Under the pieces are notes generated by a model. The model ran no database searches. It was not told the DNA's origin and worked only from the letters and a program-made list of their open reading frames with translations. A program made the position numbers and the translations under genes. Shown piece after piece: positions 34,744-45,228 of a stretch of 64,000 nucleotides of DNA (position 1 is the stretch's first letter; each line of letters begins with the position of its first letter). The stretch comes from Streptomyces sp. DG2A-72 (GTDB taxonomy: Bacteria; Actinomycetota; Actinomycetes; Streptomycetales; Streptomycetaceae), in the NCBI RefSeq assembly GCF_030499575.1, contig NZ_JASTLC010000001.1, forward strand, positions 434,001 to 498,000, written 5' to 3'.

Positions 34744-35300
34744 CAGTGGACGATCAAGCCGCCGCACCCGATGATGGACGCATGGATCTTCACGAAAAGC
34801 TCCCCTCGGCGATCGACACCACGTCCCTGCTCGGCCTGTCCGAGGGCCATCACGGGCGCGCCACCCGGCCGTTGGGCACGCGAGAGATCGCCGGTCACCT
34901 GGTGAAGTCGTACGCCATCGAGGCGCCCGGCCGTACGGTGACCGAGCGGGACGCCGAAACCGCGCTGCGGATCGCCGAAGACCACCTGGCGCTGGGCCGG
35001 TTGCGTGGATCGCTCGGACTCGCCGTGCTGATCGTGCACGCGGGCGGCGACGGGGACTACGTGCTGGTCCACACATGGATCGAGGGCTGCATGTCCGATC
35101 TCGCCGTGTTCGCCGGCCCGGTGGGGCAGCCCGAGTTGCTGCGGCCCGGGCGGGCCGGGCTGACCCCGTGCGTGTGGGAGGCGGCCGTGCTGTCGTACGA
35201 ACGGGATGTCTACGCGCGGCGCGTCCTCGACGGTACGGGGACGGTCGCGGACCGTCTCGCCGCCTGGAGCGCGGACACCGTCGAGGCGGACTTGCGGTGA
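34740..35300 (+). CDS. Conserved protein of unknown function
   Basis: A 186-residue soluble protein I do not recognise. Visible features are TTSLLGLSEGHHGRATRPLG, a helical ETALRIAEDHLALGRLRGSL, a strand LGLAVLIVHAGGDGDYVLVH, and Cys in EGCMSDL. The GTG at 34740 overlaps the glycosidase stop by four bases (GTGA), indicating coupling; the ATG at 34782 is an alternative start without a good ribosome site. Its own stop overlaps the next gene by four bases, so 33160-35758 behaves as one operon. Confidence 0.75.
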   Translation: MTVDDQAAAPDDGRMDLHEKLPSAIDTTSLLGLSEGHHGRATRPLGTREIAGHLVKSYAIEAPGRTVTERDAETALRIAEDHLALGRLRGSLGLAVLIVHAGGDGDYVLVHTWIEGCMSDLAVFAGPVGQPELLRPGRAGLTPCVWEAAVLSYERDVYARRVLDGTGTVADRLAAWSADTVEADLR

Positions 35301-35758
35301 CTTTGCGCGTCAGACCCGCCGAGCCCGCCGATCTGCAGCGCGTGGCCGAACTCGCCGCCCAGCACGCGGCCTACGAACGCGCCACGCCACCCGCCCCCGA
35401 CCTCGCCGCACGGCTCGCGGGGCTGCTCTTCGGCACCCCGGCACCGCGCCTGCGCTGCCTGGTGGCCGAACTGCCCGGCGGCGAACTGGTCGGCTACGCC
35501 ACCTGCGCGCTCGAGATCTCCACCTGGGAGGGGAGCGAGTACCTCCACATGGACTGCCTCTTCCTCGCCCCCGGCCATCGCGGCCTCGGCCTCGGTCCAC
35601 TGCTGATGGACGCGGTGGTCGACGAGGCCCGGCGGCTGGGCATCACCGAGGTCCAGTGGCAGACACCCGCCTGGAACGAGGGTGCGGTCCGCTTCTACGA
35701 CCGGTTGGGCGCCCGGGCGAAGGACAAACTCCGGTACAGCCTCCAGGTCGTCGGCTGA
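35297..35758 (+). CDS. GNAT-family N-acetyltransferase
   Basis: A 153-residue acetyltransferase with the acetyl-CoA loop [20 protein letters not shown], the strand LHMDCLFL, and the end [13 protein letters not shown] motif ([16 protein letters not shown]). It starts at the GTG at 35297, overlapping the previous stop (GTGA). Substrates of such small GNATs are usually amines or aminoglycoside-like molecules; the operon gives no further clue. Confidence 0.9.
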   Translation: MTLRVRPAEPADLQRVAELAAQHAAYERATPPAPDLAARLAGLLFGTPAPRLRCLVAELPGGELVGYATCALEISTWEGSEYLHMDCLFLAPGHRGLGLGPLLMDAVVDEARRLGITEVQWQTPAWNEGAVRFYDRLGARAKDKLRYSLQVVG

Positions 35759-35813
35759 CGGCGGTCGAGCCGTCCGCGCCTGGCGGATCACGCGGAGGGT
35801 CTATCGTGTCCGC

Positions 35814-36749
35814 ATGCCCGTGCCCGATCTGATTCGTATCGTCTCCCGGGACTCGCCGATGGCGCTCGCCCAAGTGGAGCGTGTCCGCGCCGAGTTGACC
35901 GCCGTCCATCACGGTGTACGCACCGAGGTCGTGCCGGTGAAGACCACCGGCGACAAGTGGCTCGGCGATCTGTCGAAGGTCGAGGGCAAGGGGGCGTTCA
36001 CCAAGGAAGTGGATGCCGCGCTGCTGGCCGGCGAGGCCGATCTCGCGGTGCACTGCGTGAAGGACGTGCCCGCCGACCGCCCCCTCCCCGCGGGCACGGT
36101 GTTCGCGGCGTTCCTGAAGCGGGACGACATCCGTGACGCCCTCGTCCATCCCGGCGGCCTCACCCTGGACGAGCTTCCCTCCGGCACCCGGATCGGCACC
36201 TCCTCGGTGCGCCGGGTCGCCCAACTGGCCGCCACCCACCCGCACCTGCAGTGCGTGCCGTTCCGCGGCAACGCCAACCGGCGCCTGGCGAAACTGGCGG
36301 CCGGTGACGCGGACGCGCTGCTGCTGGCGGTCTCCGGGCTGGAACGCATCGACCGACGCGATGTGATCAGCGAGGTGCTCTCCCCCGAGGTCATGATGCC
36401 GCCGATCGGCGCGGGCGTTCTCGCCCTGCAGTGCCGGGAGGGCGACACCGAGCTCATCGACGCGGTCAGCGCCCTCGGTCATCCGGACACGCATCGGGAG
36501 GCCACCGCGGAGCGTATGTTCCTGCACGTTCTGCAAGGACACTGCAACAGCCCGATCGCCGGATACGCACAGGTCGACCGAAGTGGCGAACTGTCCCTGC
36601 GTGCCTGTGTGTTCACGCCCGACGGCAAGACCCGCCTCAACGCCCACGAATGGGCCGGGCGGCTCGACCCCGCCACCCTCGGCACCTCGGTCGCCGTGGC
36701 GCTGCTGCGTCAGGGTGCCCGCGAGATCATCGACGGCATCCCGCACTGA
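35814..36749 (+). CDS. hemC: Hydroxymethylbilane synthase (porphobilinogen deaminase)
   Basis: A 311-residue enzyme that polymerises four porphobilinogens to hydroxymethylbilane in haem and corrin synthesis. The catalytic Asp is in [13 protein letters not shown] (most relatives have AVHSMKD). The dipyrromethane cofactor Cys is in [13 protein letters not shown]. Also present are [12 protein letters not shown] and [12 protein letters not shown] (substrate-binding Arg). The ATG at 35814 has no ribosome site at normal distance; TATCGT ends six bases before it, which suits a leaderless mRNA. No other haem genes are nearby, so this may be a second, stand-alone copy. Confidence 0.92.
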   Translation: MPVPDLIRIVSRDSPMALAQVERVRAELTAVHHGVRTEVVPVKTTGDKWLGDLSKVEGKGAFTKEVDAALLAGEADLAVHCVKDVPADRPLPAGTVFAAFLKRDDIRDALVHPGGLTLDELPSGTRIGTSSVRRVAQLAATHPHLQCVPFRGNANRRLAKLAAGDADALLLAVSGLERIDRRDVISEVLSPEVMMPPIGAGVLALQCREGDTELIDAVSALGHPDTHREATAERMFLHVLQGHCNSPIAGYAQVDRSGELSLRACVFTPDGKTRLNAHEWAGRLDPATLGTSVAVALLRQGAREIIDGIPH

Positions 36750-36752
36750 CGC

Positions 36753-37274
36753 TCAGGCGGTTCCTTCTTCCGCCTGCTCCCGCAGGAAGTTGCTGATCTG
36801 GTGCGCCAGACTCTCCCGGCCGGAAGCCGTGTGCGCACCGGCCTGCCCCTCGTCGAGGCCGACGCCGCCCGCCCACAGCCTGCGGTCGGTCCACTCCTCG
36901 TCGACCCGCAGCTGGACCTGGACGTCCACCTGGCTCAGGGCGGCTTCGGGACCCGCCGCGAACAGCACGGCGGTGGCGCGGCGCAGCGGGTAGACGTCGA
37001 AGCCCTCGATGAACTGCGAGTTGCGCCAGTCGATGAACGCGCTCTCGCCGTCGGGGCCGACCCGCACGTCGATCTGCCCGTCCTCGAGGTGGATCCCGAA
37101 GTGCCGCTCGCCGCGGTTCTCGACGGTCACCCGGACAGTGAAGTACGTCAGCCCTTCGGCGGCGTCGTCACGTCCGCGCGGCGGCTCGGCCGCCCGGAGC
37201 TGGTGGACGCGGACGCGCAGACCGGCCTGCTCGTCGTACTCCTGCCAGTCCCCGACCACGTTCGGCTCATACAC
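36753..37274 (-). CDS. Conserved protein of unknown function (beta-rich)
   Basis: A 173-residue protein: YEPNVVGDWQEYDEQAGLRV, then TYFTVRVTVENRGERHFGIH, then SQVDVQVQLRVDEEWTDR. The alternating strands and VTVENRG resemble an immunoglobulin-like (DUF4352-like) sandwich, but there is no signal peptide. The start is GTG at 37274 with AGAGGTG upstream. A near-consensus promoter with an embedded palindrome (37304-37333) precedes it. Convergent to hemC, with the stops only four bases apart. Function unknown. Confidence 0.75.
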   Translation of the reverse strand: MYEPNVVGDWQEYDEQAGLRVRVHQLRAAEPPRGRDDAAEGLTYFTVRVTVENRGERHFGIHLEDGQIDVRVGPDGESAFIDWRNSQFIEGFDVYPLRRATAVLFAAGPEAALSQVDVQVQLRVDEEWTDRRLWAGGVGLDEGQAGAHTASGRESLAHQISNFLREQAEEGTA

Positions 37275-37303
37275 GGTGCACCTCTTCGACCTCAGAGAGC
37301 TGC

Positions 37304-37333
37304 TTCCTATCTGTGCGCTCAGCGCACTGTCAA
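37304..37333 (-). promoter_or_regulatory. Promoter with palindromic spacer upstream of 36753-37274
   Basis: On the reverse strand TTGACA (37328-37333) and TAGGAA (37304-37309) are 18 bases apart, a good housekeeping-type promoter. The spacer holds GTGCGCTGAGCGCAC, 6-bp perfect arms (37313-37327). A dimeric repressor bound there would block RNA polymerase. A start site near 37297 would give a short leader containing the AGAGGTG ribosome site. Confidence 0.6.
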
Positions 37334-37377
37334 ATGAGCAGAATGGGCTGTGGCCAGCGATTTCGCCCCCTAGATCA

Positions 37378-37468
37378 CTGATCAAGCGCTGCGCAGGAAG
37401 AATCCGCCCCCGGACGGTCCGGCCGCCCTCGCGGGCGTGCCGCACATCACGTCCGAAGGCTTGATCAG
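37378..37468. repeat. Inverted repeat CTGATCAAGC / GCTTGATCAG
   Basis: Perfect 10-bp arms at 37378-37387 and 37459-37468 enclose 71 bases. The right arm overlaps the last codons of the ABC permease gene (stop at 37465). It may form a large terminator-like structure after the exporter operon or be a scar of a small element. Confidence 0.4.
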
Positions 37469-38313
37469 CGGGCGAGCCGGCCGAGGAGCGCGGAGGCCGC
37501 GGTGATGCCGAGTGCGGCGGCCACGACGAGCACCGCGAAGTCGGTCGCCAGGTGTGCTTCGGTACCGAGGAGGAGGCCGCGCAGGGCATCGACCTGATAG
37601 CTCAGCGGGTTGACCTTGCTGACCGCCTGGAGCCAGCCCGGCATGACGGAGAGGGGGTACAGGGCGTTGGAGCCGAAGAACAGCGGCATCGTGATGGCCT
37701 GCCCGAAGCCCAACAGCCGGTCGCGGCTGAGCACGATCCCAGCGATGGTCATCGACAGGCAGGAGAAGAAGGCCGACCCGAGGACGACGACCGCCGCGAC
37801 GCCGAGCAGCCGCAGCGGGTTCCAGGTCAGTGCCACGCCGAGCACGGCGGCGATGGCGATCACGACGACGGCCTGGATCAGCGCCTTCACTCCGGCCGCG
37901 AACGCCTTCCCGGTGATCAGCGCGGCCCGCGGGGTCGGTGTGACGAGGAGCTTGTTGAGGATCCCGGCGTCGCGTTCCCAGATGATCTGGATGCCGTAGA
38001 AGATGGCGATGAACATCGCTGACTGGGCGATGATGCCGGGCGCCAGGTAGTCGATGTAGGGGATGCCCTCGGTGGGGATCGCCTTGAAGCGGGTGAAGGT
38101 CTGGCCGAAGATCAGCAGCCACAGGGTGGGCTGGACGGCGCGGGTGTACAGCTCGGTGCGGTCGTGGCGCAGCTTCTGCAGTTCGACGGCGCACATCGCC
38201 ACGACCCGGGCGGGCAGCAGGCGCCAGCCCGCGCGGGGCTCCGGGGTCTTCAGCAGCAGCCCGAACGCGGGGTCAGCCGGCACGGCGTGCGGTGCGGCGG
38301 GTGCTTCGGACAT
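37465..38313 (-). CDS. ABC-2 type exporter permease (DrrB-like)
   Basis: A 282-residue membrane protein with six predicted helices. It has the DrrB/ABC-2 pattern: RAVQPTLWLLIFGQTFTRFK, GIPYIDYLAPGIIAQSAMF, ERDAGILNKLLVTPTPRAAL (cytoplasmic coupling loop) and the late VNPLSYQVDALRGLL. It works with the ATPase encoded immediately upstream, whose end overlaps its start by 41 bases. The substrate is probably a drug or lipid; unknown. Confidence 0.92.
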   Translation of the reverse strand: MSEAPAAPHAVPADPAFGLLLKTPEPRAGWRLLPARVVAMCAVELQKLRHDRTELYTRAVQPTLWLLIFGQTFTRFKAIPTEGIPYIDYLAPGIIAQSAMFIAIFYGIQIIWERDAGILNKLLVTPTPRAALITGKAFAAGVKALIQAVVVIAIAAVLGVALTWNPLRLLGVAAVVVLGSAFFSCLSMTIAGIVLSRDRLLGFGQAITMPLFFGSNALYPLSVMPGWLQAVSKVNPLSYQVDALRGLLLGTEAHLATDFAVLVVAAALGITAASALLGRLAR

Positions 38314-39115
38314 CGCGGAAACCTCCTGACTGGTCGTCGAGGCCGCTGCCGGCGATGTCCCGGAAGACGTCCTCCAGGGTGGGCAGCGTGTCCGTGCCGC
38401 GGCGGGCGGCGAGCCCCCGGCGCAGTTCTGCGGGCGTGCCGAGGGCGCGGATGCGGCCGTGGTGCATCAGGCCGACCCGGTCGCAGTACTGGTCGGCCTC
38501 GTCCATGTAGTGGGTGGTCACCAGCACGGTCATGCCGGTGGCCGCACGGACGGCGTTGATGTGTTCCCACACGCTGGTCCGCGCGATCGGGTCGAGGCCG
38601 ATGGTCGGCTCGTCGAGGATGAGCAGCCGGGGCGCGCTGACCAGGGCCTGCGCGAGTTCGAGCCGCCGGATCATGCCGCCGGAGTACGTCCCGGCCAGCC
38701 GGTCGGCGGCGTCGGTGAGGCCGACCGCGGCCAGGGCCTGCCGCACACGCTCGGCGCGTTCGCGGCGCGGCACGTCGAAGACGCGGGCGAACAGGGCGAC
38801 GTTCTCCCGGCCGGTGAGTCCGGCGTCGGCGGACAGCTGCTGCGGGACGTAGCCGAGCAGCCGTCGTACGGCCATACGGTCCTTTGCGGCGTCGTGCCCG
38901 AAGACGCGGACCATGCCGGCGGGGACCGGCAGGAGGGTGGTCATGCAGCGGATCGCCGTGGTCTTCCCGGCGCCGTTGGGGCCCAGCAGCCCGAAGCACT
39001 CGCCCTCCAGGACGGCCAGGTCGAGCCCGTCCACGGCGTTCGTGTCGCCGAAGGCGTGGGCGAGCCCGGTACAGGAGATGGCGGCGGGCGGCTCGGCTGA
39101 TGCGTCCGGGGTCAT
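38273..39115 (-). CDS. ABC exporter ATP-binding protein (DrrA-like)
   Basis: A 280-residue ATPase with Walker A GPNGAGKTT, Q-loop LGYVPQQLS, signature TYSGGMIRRLELA, Walker B LLILDEPTIGLDP and switch His in VTTHYMDEADQYCD. The DrrA-type C-terminal tail follows. The ATG at 39115 overlaps the MarR stop by four bases (ATGA), so marR-drrA-drrB is one operon on the reverse strand. Conferral of drug resistance is inferred from the family. Confidence 0.95.
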   Translation of the reverse strand: MTPDASAEPPAAISCTGLAHAFGDTNAVDGLDLAVLEGECFGLLGPNGAGKTTAIRCMTTLLPVPAGMVRVFGHDAAKDRMAVRRLLGYVPQQLSADAGLTGRENVALFARVFDVPRRERAERVRQALAAVGLTDAADRLAGTYSGGMIRRLELAQALVSAPRLLILDEPTIGLDPIARTSVWEHINAVRAATGMTVLVTTHYMDEADQYCDRVGLMHHGRIRALGTPAELRRGLAARRGTDTLPTLEDVFRDIAGSGLDDQSGGFRDVRSTRRTARRAG

Positions 39116-39567
39116 GACTCCTCGGCCTCCTCGTGCAGCTGAACGGCGAGGGTGCGCAGGGCCGGGATCGCCGCCCGGAGCGCCGCGCGGTCCGCCTCGT
39201 CGAGCCGGGCCACCTGTTGTCGTACGAGGTCCGCGCGGCGGGTACGCCATTCACGCAGCCGGGTCCGCGCCGCGGGGGTGGGCACCAGGCGCGCGGCCCG
39301 GCGGTCGGCCGGGTCCGTCTCGCGGATCAGATAGCCCTCCGTCGCCAGCCGGTTGACCAGCGTCGACACCGAGTTGCTCGCCAGATACAGGTCCTTGGCC
39401 GCGTCCGAGATGCCGATGCCGGGGCGGGTCACGACCAGCCGCAGGAGTTCCACTTCCGCTCCGCGCAGCTGTGGTGCGGCCATCTCCCGGCGCAGCCGGC
39501 GCCGGATCAGCCGCTGCACGCCGACGAGCGCGTCGGCCAGCTCGTCCGGGAAGGTCTCGTCGTCCAT
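39112..39567 (-). CDS. MarR-family regulator of the ABC exporter operon
   Basis: A 151-residue MarR protein: LRGAEVELLRLVVTRPGIGI, SDAAKDLYLASNSVSTLVNR (recognition helix), ETDPADRRAARLVPT (wing). It is the first gene of the exporter operon. There is no ribosome site. TAATCT ends seven bases before the ATG at 39567, so the mRNA is probably leaderless. CTCT-AAC-AGAG (39584-39594), a likely operator, overlaps the promoter spacer, consistent with autorepression. Confidence 0.92.
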   Translation of the reverse strand: MDDETFPDELADALVGVQRLIRRRLRREMAAPQLRGAEVELLRLVVTRPGIGISDAAKDLYLASNSVSTLVNRLATEGYLIRETDPADRRAARLVPTPAARTRLREWRTRRADLVRQQVARLDEADRAALRAAIPALRTLAVQLHEEAEES

Positions 39568-39583
39568 GCGGCCGAGATTAGCT

Positions 39584-39594
39584 CTCTAACAGAG
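39584..39594. promoter_or_regulatory. Candidate MarR operator before the exporter operon
   Basis: CTCTAACAGAG has 4-bp inverted arms around AAC and lies just upstream of a TAATCT -10-like box serving the leaderless marR at 39567. Position, not similarity to a known site, is the basis. Confidence 0.4.
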
Positions 39595-39651
39595 GTAATT
39601 GCCTCCTCATTGCCTCAAGAGCAGGTCAAGAGTCGATATGCACCGAATTGT

Positions 39652-39677
39652 TTGCATTACCCCGAATGGGGGAATCC
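39652..39677 (+). promoter_or_regulatory. Candidate SigB-like promoter for the sigma factor gene
   Basis: GTTT followed 16 bases later by GGGAAT resembles the GTTT/GGGWAW pattern of SigB-family promoters. It lies about 140 bases before the sigma factor start. The spacer is at the long end of the usual range, so confidence is low. Confidence 0.35.
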
Positions 39678-39811
39678 ACCTTTCAGTGCTTCGGACCGGA
39701 GGCACGTCCGTGGAGGCCGGGATTGGTCCCCGGTGCCTTTCGTTCTGGTCCGAGCCCGCGCCTCCCGTGGTGACTGTCCATCCAGCACACCTGCTGAGGG
39801 AGGTGCGCACG

Positions 39812-40603
39812 ATGCGTAGCGCCGGCGGAATGAAGCAGCATCCGCATGATGACGCCCCCGACACAGCGGCCGCGTTCGTACGGCTGTCGCAGCTGCCCGA
39901 GGGGCCGGCGCGCAGGGCACTCCGGGACGAGTTGGTCGAGGCCTGGCTGCCCATGGCGGAGCGGATCGCCGTCCGCTTCAAGGGGCGCGGAGAGTCCCTG
40001 GAGGACCTTTACCAGGTGGCCGCTCTGGGCCTGGTGAAGGCCGTCGACCACTACGACCCGTCGCGTGGCCGGGCCTTCGAGGCGTATGCCGTGCCGACCG
40101 TGACCGGGGAGATCAAGCGGCACTTCCGCGACCACATGTGGACGCTGCACGTGCCGCGCCGCGTGCAGGACCTGCGCAACCGGGTCCGGCGTGCGGCGAA
40201 GGAGCTGGCCCAGACGACTCCGGGGCGCGCTCCGACCGTCGCCGAGATCGCCGAGCACGCGCAGCTCAGCGAGGACGAGGTACGGACCGGCATGGAGGCC
40301 CTGGAGTGCTTCACCGCGCTGTCGCTGGACGCGGAGATGCCCGGCACGGACGGGTACGCGCTGGCGGACGGGCTCGGCGGGCCGGACCCGTCGTACGACG
40401 TCGTCGTCGACCGGGTGGCCGCCGGGCCCGTCCTGAAGGCGCTTCCCGAGCGTGAGCGGACCATCCTCTATCTGCGGTTCTTCGGCGGTATGACGCAGAG
40501 CCGCATCGCCCAGCAGCTCGGGATCTCGCAGATGCATGTCTCCCGGCTGCTCAGCGGCTGCTGCGCCCGACTGCACGAGGAACTCCTCGTCGAGGCCCGC
40601 TGA
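39812..40603 (+). CDS. SigB/SigF-type RNA polymerase sigma factor
   Basis: A 263-residue group 3 sigma factor for stress or development. Region 2 has RGESLEDLYQVAALGLVKAV and EAYAVPTVTGEIKRHFRDHM (promoter melting and -10 recognition). Region 3 follows, and region 4 has LPERERTILYLRFFGGMTQS, RIAQQLGISQMHVSRLL (the -35 HTH). The ATG at 39812 has GGGAGGT eight bases upstream. Anti-sigma-like ATPases occur at 4261 and 59312, but none is adjacent. Upstream GTTT-N16-GGGAAT near 39652-39677 resembles a SigB-type promoter and suggests autoregulation. Confidence 0.94.
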   Translation: MRSAGGMKQHPHDDAPDTAAAFVRLSQLPEGPARRALRDELVEAWLPMAERIAVRFKGRGESLEDLYQVAALGLVKAVDHYDPSRGRAFEAYAVPTVTGEIKRHFRDHMWTLHVPRRVQDLRNRVRRAAKELAQTTPGRAPTVAEIAEHAQLSEDEVRTGMEALECFTALSLDAEMPGTDGYALADGLGGPDPSYDVVVDRVAAGPVLKALPERERTILYLRFFGGMTQSRIAQQLGISQMHVSRLLSGCCARLHEELLVEAR

Positions 40604-40639
40604 CCGTGGCCGCGGGCCTCGACGCACACCGTTCCCGGC

Positions 40640-40960
40640 TCACCGCTCCGGCGGTGCGCCGGGGATCTCCGTGGGGCCGTAGCGGTCCAGGCCCTCTTCC
40701 AGTTCCACCCTGATCTCCAGCGGGATGACGCCGCTGCGGCCCCAGATCAGGATGAGTTCCGCGACATTGCGCAGTTTGATGTTCGTGTGCTGGGAGATGT
40801 CCTTGAGGATCTTCCAGCCCTCGCCCGGAGTCACCCGGCCGAGCGCGACGATCATGCCGATCGCCTGGTCCACGACAGCGTGCGAGGCGACCGCTTCCTT
40901 GAGTTGATCGACCTCTTCCTGCAGCTCGAAGATCCGCTCCGAGCCCCCGTCGGTGGGCAT
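40640..40960 (-). CDS. ANTAR-domain protein
   Basis: A 106-residue protein that is little more than an ANTAR RNA-binding domain: a short N-terminal coiled coil (RIFELQEEVDQLKEAVASHA), then VVDQAIGMIVALGRVTPGEG and WKILKDISQHTNIKLRNVAE. ANTAR proteins act as transcription antiterminators by binding paired hairpins in mRNA leaders. There is no GAF sensor domain here. The ATG at 40960 has GGAGGTG upstream. Convergent with the sigma factor gene. Confidence 0.88.
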   Translation of the reverse strand: MPTDGGSERIFELQEEVDQLKEAVASHAVVDQAIGMIVALGRVTPGEGWKILKDISQHTNIKLRNVAELILIWGRSGVIPLEIRVELEEGLDRYGPTEIPGAPPER

Positions 40961-41100
40961 GGGCACCTCCGGTCGGTTGCGCCGATCTGCCGTTTCCGAC
41001 TCTACGCCTGGGTACTCGGCAGGCGCCCGGAGCGGTTCCGGTTGGACACTGGTACGACCACCGGTGGGCTGCCGGTCGACGAGACCAGGACGCGACTGCA

Positions 41101-41904
41101 ATGAACAAAGACATCACACTCTCCCGTGGTGCGACGGACGTCGTCTCCACCCACTCCGTGTTCGGCGCGCCCTGCTGGGTGAGCCTGACCAGCCGCGATC
41201 TCGAGGCCACCGAGTCGTTCTACGCGGCGGTGCTGGGCTGGCGCTGGCGCACGGCCAAGCTCGGCGACCGCTTCCGCGTGGCCCTGGCGGGCGGCACACC
41301 GGTCGCCGGGATCGCCGGGGTCGCCACGATGTGGCAGATGGCCGTGGCGTGGACGCCCTACTTCGCCGTGCCCAGCGCGGACGAGGCCGTGGCCCGCGCG
41401 CAGGAGCGCGGCGGCACGGTGGCGGTGGGCCCGATCTCCTTTCCGCCCGGGCGTGCGGCGCTGCTGGCCGACCGGGACGGCGCCACCTTCGGGATCTGGG
41501 AGGGCGAGCTGGTCGGCAACTGGGAGACCTGGCGTCGCTCGGCACCGACCTTCATCCGGCTGCACACCCGCGACGCCTTCGACTCCGCCATCTTCTACGG
41601 CGAGGTCCTCGACTGGGCGTCGGACCGCCCGGGCTGCTGCGAGGTCCACTACGAGGGCGGCGAGGTCGTCCTGCGCAGCGGTGGCGATGTCGTGGCCCGC
41701 ATCGAGTCGGGGGCGCTGGGGACGGCCCCGGACCCCACGATCCGGCCGCACTGGCAGGTCCACTTCGCGGTCACGGACGTCGCGGCCTGCGCCCGGGCCG
41801 CGGAGCTGAACGGCGGCAGCGTGCTGTCGGAGAGCGCCGAGGAGGCCGTGCTGCGCGACGCCGACGGCGCGCAGTTCACGGTGACCTCGCGGCGGGCCCG
41901 CTGA
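41101..41904 (+). CDS. Two-domain VOC (glyoxalase/bleomycin resistance-like) protein
   Basis: A 267-residue protein with two VOC modules, about 15-135 (CWVSLTSRDLEATESFYAAV, LGWRWRTAK) and about 145-265 (FIRLHTRDAFDSAIFYGEVL, DWASDRPGCC, HFAVTDVAACARAAELNGG). Such tandem proteins bind or modify small hydrophobic molecules. Metal ligands (His/Glu) are incomplete, so enzymatic activity is uncertain. The ATG at 41101 is divergent from the ANTAR gene. Convergent with glgX. Confidence 0.88.
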   Translation: MNKDITLSRGATDVVSTHSVFGAPCWVSLTSRDLEATESFYAAVLGWRWRTAKLGDRFRVALAGGTPVAGIAGVATMWQMAVAWTPYFAVPSADEAVARAQERGGTVAVGPISFPPGRAALLADRDGATFGIWEGELVGNWETWRRSAPTFIRLHTRDAFDSAIFYGEVLDWASDRPGCCEVHYEGGEVVLRSGGDVVARIESGALGTAPDPTIRPHWQVHFAVTDVAACARAAELNGGSVLSESAEEAVLRDADGAQFTVTSRRAR

Positions 41905-41915
41905 TGCGCTGATCC

Positions 41916-44056
<2,141 letters not shown>

Positions 44057-44060
<4 letters not shown>

Positions 44061-44569
44061 CGGGCCTCCTCCAGGGCGCCGTCCGCCGTACGCACGGAGC
44101 CGGCGAGGACCGCCGCCGGCACCTCGCGGGGCACCTGGAGGACCTCCCGCAGGCTCGGCGCGGGGGCCGTCGGCACCAGCGGGACGCGTGCGCCGGCGCG
44201 GGCGCGCTGGGAGAACCAGATGACCTTGCTGCCGGTGTCCGTGGCGCAGCAGCCCCAGCCGTCGCTGGTGGCGGCGAGCCGTTCGAGGCAGGCGCGCAGA
44301 TCCTGGTCGGGGCGCAGATCCCGGTCGTTGTCCCCGACGGCCGTGATGAGGTGCTGGCCGTTCCACCACATCTCGATCGACGTGTTCTTGTCCGTCGCGT
44401 GCTCGTCGATCGCCTTCAGCAGCATCTCGGCGCCGCCGCAGACCGGCTCGACGAGGGTTTCGAGGTCCCAGAACCTGAGGTGAGCTGCCAGGATGCGCCT
44501 GACCTGTCCGACGCGTTCCGGGCTGACTTCCACATCGAGGTGGTAGTAGCAGGCACTTGCGGTCTTCAT
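44057..44569 (-). CDS. Pep-type protein with ATPase-like (RsbW-related) fold, glycogen cluster
   Basis: A 170-residue protein found next to glycogen and trehalose genes in streptomycetes. DVEVSPERVGQVRRILAAHL, FWDLETLVEPVCGGAEMLL and SDGWGCCATDTGSKVIWFSQ recall the layout of RsbW/GHKL ATPases (helix with an acidic residue, then a Gly-rich strand), but a normal N-box is not obvious. A regulatory role is inferred. The ATG at 44569 has GAGGAG nine bases upstream. The stop overlaps glgX (GTGA), so the two are coupled. Confidence 0.7.
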
Positions 44570-44836
44570 CGTCGTTGGCTCCTCACCGGCGAAGCTCGCG
44601 CTCCTCCTCGTCCCTGCGGAACGGGCCCGAATACGAAGCGTGAGCGTTGATCGCTTCTGAGTCACCTCAAGAGTGGGAGCGCTACGCCATTCGTGCAACA
44701 CGAGCGCACATCCGAGACGGGTGAGGCACATCCGAGGTGGTTGAAGGTCCAACAAGACGTTGAGTCATCGCGCGTGCACCATGTGTGAAGGCCCCGTCCG
44801 TGTGTCGGAGCCGCGATCCGGAGGTGAATCTGCGCC

Positions 44837-45136
44837 ATGCTGCTCCCCGCCAAAGCCGAGGTGGCCCGGCAACTGCAGCGGTACCGGGCCTGGGAACGAG
44901 CGATGCTCGCGGCTCCCGCCGACCGTACGGTGCGGGCCACCTTCGAGGACTCGGGGTACACCCTCTGCGTCCTGATGGGCAAGCGGTGCGCGCGCGAGGC
45001 CGCCGACGCCGCCGAACGCTATCTGCGCACCGGCATGGTCACCTACCTGCGGGAACAGACCGGACGGGTCGGGCGGAGCGGTACCCGGCGGCGAGGTCCG
45101 CCGTGGCGGCGGAGGCGTTCCCCGGCGGGGAGATAG
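44837..45136 (+). CDS. DUF5133-like small protein
   Basis: A 99-residue protein whose first 65 residues match the actinobacterial DUF5133 pattern: MLLPAKAEVARQLQRYRAWE, then FEDSGYTLCVLMGKRCAREA (the YTLCV...G strand-helix), then ADAAERYL. The last 30 residues are Arg/Gly-rich and may be disordered. The ATG at 44837 follows GGAGGTGAA by several bases. It precedes glgE on the same strand with a 92-base gap and may share its promoter. Function unknown. Confidence 0.7.
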   Translation: MLLPAKAEVARQLQRYRAWERAMLAAPADRTVRATFEDSGYTLCVLMGKRCAREAADAAERYLRTGMVTYLREQTGRVGRSGTRRRGPPWRRRRSPAGR

Positions 45137-45228
45137 ACCGGGAGGCAGGCGGAGCCCCTTCCGGCGCAGTTCTGAAACCACCGGCCGGGCGGCGTGCCCG
45201 GCCACGAGCATGGCGGAGGTGTCATCCC

